A stretch of 24,944 nt of DNA, taken from an uncultured Verrucomicrobium sp. (GTDB taxonomy: Bacteria > Verrucomicrobiota > Verrucomicrobiia > Methylacidiphilales > GAS474). Under the pieces are notes generated by a model that was not told the origin of the DNA, made no database searches, and worked only from the letters and a program-made list of their open reading frames with translations. The stretch lies in contig CAISZB010000252.1 of assembly GCA_903889845.1 (NCBI GenBank), positions 1 to 24,944 of the forward strand. The letters run 5' to 3'. The translations under genes and the position numbers were made by a program. Positions 16,145 through 24,944 of this stretch are shown here, piece by piece (the stretch's first letter is position 1; the number at the start of each line of letters is the position of its first letter).

Positions 16145-16173
16145 ATGTTCCGTCATGGCCGCGCCGTTGTCAA
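16145..16173 (-). promoter_or_regulatory. Candidate sigma-70 promoter for the ABC-SCO operon
   Basis: On the minus strand a perfect -35 TTGACA (16168-16173) is followed after 17 nt by GAACAT (16145-16150), a 3/6 match to the -10 box. The predicted start of transcription falls just before the leader hairpin and about 30 nt from the ATG at 16105. The 16174-16323 interval to mqo shows nothing else recognisable. Confidence 0.35.
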
Positions 16174-16323
16174 ACGGGGGATGAAGGGAGAGTGTTCGGG
16201 GGGGCGATGATTTACAATGGAGAGGGGGGTGGTTTTCCTGATCTCTCAGTTAAGTGATTCTTCCCCAGTGGGTTATGCGATGTTTGTTCGCCTCTTCTTC
16301 CCTCGGGGATCAGGGACAACTTC

Positions 16324-17844
16324 CTACCGAATCCCCAGCGTCTTCCCCGTCCAGTCTTGGACCCGGGCGGCGAGGGCGGCGTCTTTTTCCAGGGCCTGGC
16401 CGTAGGAGGGGATCAGCTTGGCCAGCTTCTCCTTCCACGCGGCGGCCTGGGGCGCGCCCTTGTCAAGGAAGCACCCCTTCAACACGTCGAGCATGATCGG
16501 GACGGAGGTGGAGGCCCCGGGCGAGGCGCCGAGGAGGGCGGCGAGGGAGCCGTCGGCGGAGCAGATGACCTCGGTGCCGAACTGGAGGATGCCGCCTTTC
16601 TTCGGGTCCTTCTTGATGACCTGGACGCGCTGCCCGGCGATGGCCAATTCCCAGTCCTCGGCGCGGGCGTTCGGAAAATATTCCTTCAGGGCGGCGACGC
16701 GGGTCTCCCACGACTGGAGGACCTGGCCGATGAGGTATTGCGTGAGCGGGACGTTGTCGAGGCCGGCCTTCACCATCGGCCAGAGGTTGTCGGGCTTGAT
16801 CGAGAGGGGGAGGTCGAGGAGGGAGCCCTGTTTCAGGTACTTCGTCGAGAACCCGGCGTAGGGGCCGAAGAGGAGGGCCTTTTTCCCGTCGATGACGCGG
16901 GTGTCCAGGTGGGGGACCGACATGGGGGGCGTGCCGACGGAGGCCTTCCCGTAGACCTTCGCGCCGTGGCGGGCGATGAGGTCGGGGTTCTTGCAGCGGA
17001 GCCACTGGCCGCTGACGGGGAAGCCGCCGAAGCCCTTCCCCTCCGCGACGCCCGACTTCTGCAGGAGCGGGAGCGCGCCGCCGCCCGCGCCGAGGAAGAC
17101 GAAGCGCGTCTTCACCGCGCGGCACTCGCCGGAGGAGAGGTCACGGACTTTCAGCTTCCAGCCGCCGTCCTTCGTCTTGTGGAGGCCGCGGACTTCGTGC
17201 CGATAGTGGAGGGCGGTCCCCGCCGTCTTCGCGACGTTGTCGAGGAAGGTCCGGGTGAGGGCGCCGAAGTTGACGTCGGTCCCCTCGGGGAAGTAGGTGG
17301 CGGCGATCTTCTCCTTCGGGTCGCGCCCTTCCATGACGAGGGGAATCCATTGGGCGATCGTCGCCGGGTCCTCCGAATATTGCATCGCGGCGAAGAGGTG
17401 ATTCTGCGTCAGCGCGGCGTGCCGCTTGCGGAGGTAGGTGACGTTTTCCTCGCCCCGGACGAAGCTCATGTGGGGCGTCCGCTGGAGGAAGGAGCCGGGC
17501 GCGCCGAGTTTTCCGGCCTCGACGAGGGAGGACCAGAACTGCTTGGAGACCTCGAAGGAGGCGTTGATCTTGAGGGCCTTCGAGGTGTCGATGGTGCCGT
17601 CGGCGTTTTCCGGGGTGTAGTTCAGCTCGCAGAGGGCGGCGTGGCCGGTCCCGGCGTTGTTCCAGGCGTCGGAGCTTTCCGCCGCCGGGCGGTCGAGGCG
17701 CTCGAAGAGGGCGATCTTCCACGACGGCTCCAGTTCCCGGAGGAAGGCGGCGAGGGTCGCCGACATGATGCCGCCGCCGATGAGGACGACGTCGAGGGTT
17801 TCGACATTGGAGGAACAGCCGCAGGTACCGGAGGAGCACGACAT
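16324..17844 (-). CDS. mqo: Malate:quinone oxidoreductase
   Basis: This 506-residue FAD-dependent, peripheral membrane enzyme oxidises malate to oxaloacetate and reduces the quinone pool in the TCA cycle. It shows the FAD-binding VVLIGGGIMSATLA (19-32), the Mqo signatures WNNAGTGHAALCELNYTP and FPVSGQWLRC, PHLDTR(V)I with the following LLFGPYAGFSTK, and RVQVIKKDPKKGGILQFGTE. Length matches the family. The N-terminus is odd: MSCSSGTCGCSS puts three Cys in the first ten residues ahead of the flavin fold. The ATG has no clear Shine-Dalgarno. It lies 115 nt after the thioredoxin-like gene, with a CCCGCGCGGG palindrome (17867-17876) in the gap. Confidence 0.96.
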   Translation of the reverse strand: MSCSSGTCGCSSNVETLDVVLIGGGIMSATLAAFLRELEPSWKIALFERLDRPAAESSDAWNNAGTGHAALCELNYTPENADGTIDTSKALKINASFEVSKQFWSSLVEAGKLGAPGSFLQRTPHMSFVRGEENVTYLRKRHAALTQNHLFAAMQYSEDPATIAQWIPLVMEGRDPKEKIAATYFPEGTDVNFGALTRTFLDNVAKTAGTALHYRHEVRGLHKTKDGGWKLKVRDLSSGECRAVKTRFVFLGAGGGALPLLQKSGVAEGKGFGGFPVSGQWLRCKNPDLIARHGAKVYGKASVGTPPMSVPHLDTRVIDGKKALLFGPYAGFSTKYLKQGSLLDLPLSIKPDNLWPMVKAGLDNVPLTQYLIGQVLQSWETRVAALKEYFPNARAEDWELAIAGQRVQVIKKDPKKGGILQFGTEVICSADGSLAALLGASPGASTSVPIMLDVLKGCFLDKGAPQAAAWKEKLAKLIPSYGQALEKDAALAARVQDWTGKTLGIR

Positions 17845-17959
17845 ATGGCGGCCACGTTAGGTCGTCCCCGCGCGGGTGGCAAGGCTCCGGCAGGTGAACC
17901 CAGTAGGCTCAGACCGGCCAAGATCGATCAAGAAGCGTCCCGAGGCGAAACGGCGGGCG

Positions 17960-19723
17960 TCACGATCCGGCGGTGGCCGGGGGCGACTTCGGGGGCGGGT
18001 TCAGGGAGCCCTTGAGGGCTTCGCGCAGGGTGTAGAGGAGGGAGTAATTCGAGTCGATCGGGTGGGCGTGGAGTTCCCGGTCGAGCGCGGCGAGGGACTC
18101 CTCGGGCTTGCCCTGGGCTTCGAGGGCGGCGGCGGCCCAGAGGAGGCCGACGAAGCCGTAGCCGTCCCCCTTGAAGGAGGCGATGTCGTCGTCGGTGACG
18201 GCGGCCTCGCCGCGCATCGCCTTTTGGGCATAGAGGTAGGCCTTGCGGTCGGTCTTGAAGTTGAGGAGTTCCTGCCACGCGGCGTCCTTCGCGGCAGCGT
18301 CCTGCATCCGGAGGGCGGCGACGAGACGGACGACGGCCCCGGCGGCGTTCCACGGGGTGGTCTCGGTGTGCTTTGCGGCGTAGGGCAGGGCGCCCTTCCA
18401 GTCGAGGATGGCGACGTGCCGCCAGAGGGCGTCGTAGGAGGAGGCCCGGTCGGACGAATCGGCGGTGAGGTCGCCGTCGAGTTTCGCGACGAGGGCGGCG
18501 GCCTGGTCGGCGTGGCCGTGGCGGGTCTGGTATCCGGCGACGAAGATTTGGGTCCAGCCGTCTCTGGGGAAAAGCACTGCGGCCAGGGTATCGAGGGGGG
18601 CTTTGGACTCCTCCGTGCCGGAGTCCTGGGCGAGGTGCTGGGCAGTCGTGGAAAGAGCCTGGGAAAGGGGGGACGGGGTTTCGGTGGCATTGCCCGCCGC
18701 CTTGGCGAGTTGCATTTCTGCGGCGATCAGGGTGTGGATGTGGAGGGAGTAGGGAGGGTATTGGCTCTGCGCCGTGAGGAGAGTGAGGAGGTCTTCGGGG
18801 GTGGTCTCCTCGGGATGCTTCGTAAAGCCGATGCGGTAGGCCTGGAGGACGATGCTCTTCGGATATTTCCCGATCAGGGGTGGGAGGAGCGGGGCCGCCT
18901 CGTCGTTCTTCCAGAGTTCCATCTTTTGCGTGAGGAGGAGGAAGCGGAGGGGATCGGTCGCCTTGGCCGGGTCCTGCAGCTCGCGCGCCAGCCAGGCGTC
19001 CCGCGTCAGGCCGTCCTCCTTGCCCGTGCTGATGCAGCGGGCGAGCCAGCCCCGCGCCCACGCGCTGTCGGGGGATTTTTCGAGCAGGGCGCGGAAGAGG
19101 GGCAGGGCGGCCTGGTAGCCCTGGCGGAAATAGGTGAAGAGGGCCTTTTCCCCGGCCTCCCGCTCCGAGGAGACGGAGGTGAATTCGGGGGAAAGGGAGA
19201 GGGGGTCGCGCAACGCCTTGAAGAGGGTGGCGCGGAGGACTTTGGCCGAGGAGGTGTGGTTGGCGAAGACGACGGTGCCGTCGGGGTCGATCAGGTAATT
19301 GGCGGGGACGGTGTGGGCCTTCCATGCGGCGAGGTCCTGGCCGGGGGCGGGGAGGGCCTGGATGCCGCGGCTGGGAGAGAACGTGGAGAGGAGGACGTCG
19401 TCCATGGACGGCGCCAGGGAGACCTGGACGAAGTCGAAGGGGCGGTCCTTCAACTCCTCGGCGATCTCGGAACCGACGAGGCCGACGTTCTCCGAGGGGG
19501 GACACCAGGTCTCGCCGAAGCTGAGGAAGACCCACCGGCCCCGAAAGTCGGCCAGGGTCTTCGCGGTGCCGTCGGCGAGGACGAGGGAGAGGTCGGGGGC
19601 CGGTTTCTTGACGAGGGCCTGGAGCTCGATGTCGGAGAAGAGGGTGAGGCCCGTGGGTAGCTCGGCGTGCAATGGAACGAGGGCCAGGCCGGAGACCAGC
19701 AGGACGAGCGCAAGGGAACGCAC
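17960..19723 (-). CDS. Secreted TlpA-like thioredoxin-fold protein with helical repeats
   Basis: This 587-residue protein has a signal peptide (about 1-20) and an N-terminal TlpA/AhpC-type thioredoxin fold (about 37-165). The active-site motif is WCPPS: Cys74 is present but the second Cys is replaced by Ser77. The cis-Pro region is VPANYLIDPDG. The remaining ~400 residues are helical with TPR-like spacing (for example YQAALPLFRALLEKSPDSAWARGWLA) and end in a Pro-rich tail. The start is GTG with AGGAGG two to three bases before it, a short spacing. A monothiol suggests a reductase of mixed disulfides, a peroxidase, or a binding role rather than dithiol exchange. It sits 89 nt behind metH; no functional link is evident. 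Confidence 0.78.
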   Translation of the reverse strand: MRSLALVLLVSGLALVPLHAELPTGLTLFSDIELQALVKKPAPDLSLVLADGTAKTLADFRGRWVFLSFGETWCPPSENVGLVGSEIAEELKDRPFDFVQVSLAPSMDDVLLSTFSPSRGIQALPAPGQDLAAWKAHTVPANYLIDPDGTVVFANHTSSAKVLRATLFKALRDPLSLSPEFTSVSSEREAGEKALFTYFRQGYQAALPLFRALLEKSPDSAWARGWLARCISTGKEDGLTRDAWLARELQDPAKATDPLRFLLLTQKMELWKNDEAAPLLPPLIGKYPKSIVLQAYRIGFTKHPEETTPEDLLTLLTAQSQYPPYSLHIHTLIAAEMQLAKAAGNATETPSPLSQALSTTAQHLAQDSGTEESKAPLDTLAAVLFPRDGWTQIFVAGYQTRHGHADQAAALVAKLDGDLTADSSDRASSYDALWRHVAILDWKGALPYAAKHTETTPWNAAGAVVRLVAALRMQDAAAKDAAWQELLNFKTDRKAYLYAQKAMRGEAAVTDDDIASFKGDGYGFVGLLWAAAALEAQGKPEESLAALDRELHAHPIDSNYSLLYTLREALKGSLNPPPKSPPATAGS

Positions 19724-19812
19724 GCCCTCCTGCTTACCCGAAACGGCTCGACGAGGCTACCGAAAGAAACGCAAGATCGCGGGATGGATTCCGTTTTACC
19801 GGATGCCGCGCT

Positions 19813-23538
<3,726 letters not shown>

Positions 23539-23585
23539 GATGGAAACTACGATAAGTAGCTCTTTTTCAACGGGGATCAAGAATG

Positions 23586-23627
23586 GAGGCGGTTTTTTCG
23601 AGGACAGCCGCCTCGCTTCGCTGGCGG
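23586..23627 (-). promoter_or_regulatory. metH leader with two mutually exclusive stems
   Basis: Two stems share the segment at 23608-23612. GAGGCGG (23586-23592) pairs with CCGCCTC (23608-23614), and CCGCC (23608-23612) also pairs with GGCGG (23623-23627). On the metH transcript the promoter-distal stem ends about 48 nt before the ATG. There is no U-run after it, so if it regulates it would act on translation or pausing rather than as an intrinsic terminator. Function is inferred from pairing only. Confidence 0.3.
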
Positions 23628-23640
23628 AAAACGGGGGGAT

Positions 23641-23810
23641 CGCGAAGTAATAGGTGATGCCCTTCGGGACCGGGTACCCTGCCGTCGCTATAGCGACAAA
23701 GAGATAAAAGGGGCTAACTGACTAGCAGGGCCGGGAGGCAATCGCTTCGCTTCCCTGTACAGCTGGAGGCGACCCGCGCGTTTGAACGAATGGAGGGCGT
23801 GCCGCCCTCC
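23641..23810 (+). repeat. Dispersed structured repeat B, copy 1 (interrupted)
   Basis: The left arm (23641-23676) matches 24840-24875 at 29 of 36 positions. The right arm (23740-23807) matches 24877-24944 at 66 of 68. Between them this copy has 63 nt and copy 2 has one. Structures: CGCTTC (23743-23748) with GAGGCG (23766-23771) enclosing palindrome CTGTACAG, then a perfect 8-bp hairpin GGAGGGCG-TGC-CGCCCTCC (23792-23810). No T-run follows. Repeat A begins about 30 nt further right, so the two form a composite B-A block upstream of the DciA-like gene. Confidence 0.8.
23677..23739. repeat. 63-nt inverted-repeat insert inside repeat B
   Basis: This segment is absent from the other copy of repeat B. 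It is framed by CCCTGC (23677-23682) and GCAGGG (23725-23730) and contains the perfect palindrome GTCGCTATAGCGAC (23684-23697) plus GCTA-ACTGAC-TAGC, so it could fold as a three-way junction. It may be a nested palindromic unit, or copy 2 may have lost it. Confidence 0.55.
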
Positions 23811-23840
23811 AAGCCTCCCGGCTCTGATATAACAGAACTG

Positions 23841-23921
23841 GCCTACAGGTATGACCGAAGGGATGTCGTCTACTTCGGATAGAGGATGTCCGCTTCTTCT
23901 AACCCGCTTGGGAGGAATCAC
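23841..23921 (+). repeat. Dispersed structured repeat A, copy 2
   Basis: This block aligns without gaps with 73-153 at 72 of 81 positions. The stem CCGAAG (23855-23860) with CTTCGG (23873-23878) is fully kept while the loop varies. TATAAC at 23829-23834, just left of the block, resembles a -10 box but lacks a matching -35. It follows repeat B copy 1 and precedes the hairpin at 23931. Confidence 0.8.
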
Positions 23922-23930
23922 TGGGGAATG

Positions 23931-23963
23931 GGCTTATGATGGGATGCATAAGCCTGTGTTTTT
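23931..23963 (+). terminator. Terminator-like hairpin before the DciA-like gene
   Basis: GGCTTATG (23931-23938) pairs perfectly with CATAAGCC (23947-23954) around an 8-nt loop, followed by TGTGTTTTT. That is an 8-bp stem plus a T-rich tail, reading on the plus strand. It lies directly after repeat A copy 2 and 26 nt before the ATG of the plus-strand gene. Repeat A copy 1 is not followed by such a hairpin. It could end read-through from the repeats or attenuate the gene. Confidence 0.5.
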
Positions 23964-23989
23964 CCCGGAAGACGTGCTAGAACCGGGGC

Positions 23990-24832
23990 ATGCCCTGGGC
24001 GAAACCTTCCAAACCGTCCTTTTCCGTGCGGGAAACCCCGCCGCCTTATGGCTATGGCACCGCCTTTCCCAAGATTGCCAAAACGAAGCAGGACGAGCTG
24101 AAGACCTACGCCGCCCTCGGTCTGGGACGCGGCTATAAGTCGGCGAAGGGCCGCCGGAAGCTGGCCCCCCTGGCCGACGGGCCGACGCTCCTCATCGGCG
24201 GCGACGACTCCTCTCGGCCCCAGATCGTCGTGAACCGGGAACGCTACCGGAAGACCCGCCTCGACGTCCTCCGCCGTCTGTTGCTGGAGGCGCGGGACCT
24301 GATGCCGGGTGTGGGGAAGGACCTCCTCCTCGACCTCCTCCACCCCCGCGTCGAGCGGGAGACCTACGAGCACCTGGCCCTGGTCCATTACGAGGGGCCG
24401 CGCCTCGACGCCGCCTTCCAGCGCCTCCACGGGCGGAACCCGACGGCACGGGAGCGGGAACTCCTCGCCCCGCCGGAGGAACGGGGCGCGGGGAAGGCCA
24501 AAGCCAAGGAGCTGACGAAGAAGGAAGAGGCGGCGGCATCGAACGCGGCCTATGCCTCCTATCGCGCCGGGGTCCTCGACGAGGTGCTGGGCCAGGTCCA
24601 GGCCCGGCAGACCCACAATCCCGCCCGTTACCAGTCCCTGTGGGCCGAGGCCGTGGGGCCGGAGATCGCGATGCAGAGCCGTTTCGAGAAAGTCGACCCC
24701 GGCACCGGTATTGCCTACTTCCGCTGCATGAACAGCGCCCTTTCGTTCCGTCTTCAGCGGATGACCGATTTGCCGAAAAAGCTGTCGAAGGCGCTGAAGG
24801 TGGCGGTGCGGCAGGTGAGGGTGATGTATTGA
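23990..24832 (+). CDS. DciA-like (DUF721) protein with long N-terminal region
   Basis: This is a 280-residue protein. The last ~90 residues resemble DUF721/DciA: VLDEVLGQV (about 195-203), Trp218-Ala-Glu-Ala-Val-Gly223 matching the WxxVVG core, then a strand-rich part and RLQRMTDLPKKLSKAL. DciA proteins load or stimulate the replicative helicase in bacteria lacking DnaC/DnaI. Residues 1-190 are basic and helical, with no family I recognise (for example RERYRKTRLDVLRRLLLEAR and a KAKAKELTKKEEAA linker). Codon use is GC-rich throughout, so the N-terminus is probably real. The ATG is the first start after an in-frame TAG at 23978; a weak GGGG precedes it. It is flanked by direct copies of repeat B. 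The DciA assignment is by resemblance and needs a profile search. Confidence 0.62.
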   Translation: MPWAKPSKPSFSVRETPPPYGYGTAFPKIAKTKQDELKTYAALGLGRGYKSAKGRRKLAPLADGPTLLIGGDDSSRPQIVVNRERYRKTRLDVLRRLLLEARDLMPGVGKDLLLDLLHPRVERETYEHLALVHYEGPRLDAAFQRLHGRNPTARERELLAPPEERGAGKAKAKELTKKEEAAASNAAYASYRAGVLDEVLGQVQARQTHNPARYQSLWAEAVGPEIAMQSRFEKVDPGTGIAYFRCMNSALSFRLQRMTDLPKKLSKALKVAVRQVRVMY

Positions 24833-24839
24833 GGGGGGG

Positions 24840-24944
24840 CGCGAAGTTATGGGGGCGGCCCTTCGGGGCTGGGTAGAATCGCTTCGCTTGCCTGTACAGG
24901 TGGAGGCGACCCGCGCGTTTGAACGAATGGAGGGCGTGCCGCCC
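24840..24944 (+). repeat. Dispersed structured repeat B, copy 2 (cut by window end)
   Basis: It starts 8 nt after the DciA-like stop codon. The left arm contains GCCC-TTCG-GGGC, a stem closed by a UUCG tetraloop when transcribed. The right arm has the palindrome CCTGTACAGG and the beginning of the GGAGGGCG hairpin. It is uninterrupted, unlike copy 1, and runs off the window, where a repeat A copy might follow by analogy. Confidence 0.8.

Noticed and set aside
16106..16156. In-frame upstream ATG at 16156 extending the ABC ATPase by 17 residues.
   Set aside because: It lies within the likely promoter, lacks a Shine-Dalgarno, and the added residues show no ABC-family similarity.
16237..16314. 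Inverted repeat CCTGATC ... GATCAGG between mqo and the ABC operon.
   Set aside because: Seven bases with a 64-nt spacer is expected by chance and has no T-run, so it is not called a terminator.
23539..23840. SAM, SAH or cobalamin riboswitch upstream of metH.
   Set aside because: No B12-box-like or SAM-I core motif was seen. Most of the region is accounted for by repeat B and its insert.
23641..24944. Mobile element, integron cassette or CRISPR around the repeats.
   Set aside because: No transposase, integrase, cas gene, regular spacers or target-site duplication is visible. Two or three repeat copies do not make an array.

Overview
The window comes from a GC-rich bacterium with compact, mostly minus-strand gene blocks. 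The gene set points to a Gram-negative aerobe, tentatively Verrucomicrobiota: a TolC-type outer-membrane factor, an SCO1/DUF420 oxidase-maturation pair, Mqo, a cobalamin-dependent MetH, a DciA-like (DUF721) protein and structured interspersed repeats between genes. The phylum is an inference from family content, not from a marker-gene comparison. No rRNA, tRNA, CRISPR array, insertion sequence or transposase was seen.

Layout. Positions 1-194 are intergenic and hold one copy of a dispersed structured repeat (repeat A). 195-5798 (minus) is one translationally coupled operon, read right to left: ECF-like sigma factor, small single-pass membrane protein (putative anti-sigma), Spy/CpxP/CnrX-like periplasmic protein, TolC-like outer-membrane factor, periplasmic adaptor and MacB-type ABC transporter. 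5918-10069 (minus) is a housekeeping block: gltX, pgsA, der and a CPBP-family membrane protease. 10182-11168 is a lone plus-strand secreted alpha/beta hydrolase of softer codon usage. 11173-16105 (minus) is a tight operon: ABC ATPase, ABC-2 permease, SCO1, DUF420 protein, a 78-residue CPGCK membrane protein and a sodium:solute symporter. It looks like an accessory cluster for respiratory oxidase maturation, but no oxidase subunits are present. 16324-23538 (minus) carries mqo, a secreted thioredoxin-fold/helical-repeat protein with a CxxS motif, and full-length metH.

23539-24944 contains the longest non-coding stretch. It holds a metH leader with mutually exclusive stems, repeat B (interrupted by a 63-nt inverted-repeat insert), repeat A again, a terminator-like hairpin, a plus-strand DciA-like gene with a long unrecognised N-terminus, and a second repeat B that runs off the window end. 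The DciA-like gene therefore sits between direct repeats.

How the genes work together. The left operon reads as a self-regulated envelope-stress or metal-responsive efflux system: its order sigma / single-TM protein / Spy-like protein mirrors CnrH-CnrY-CnrX, but the effector is a MacB ABC pump rather than an RND pump. The middle operon combines export (ABC), copper-site assembly (SCO1, DUF420) and sodium-coupled uptake. Mqo feeds electrons to the quinone pool. The least explained parts are the two repeat families, the DciA-like gene between them, and the hybrid sensor/efflux operon.
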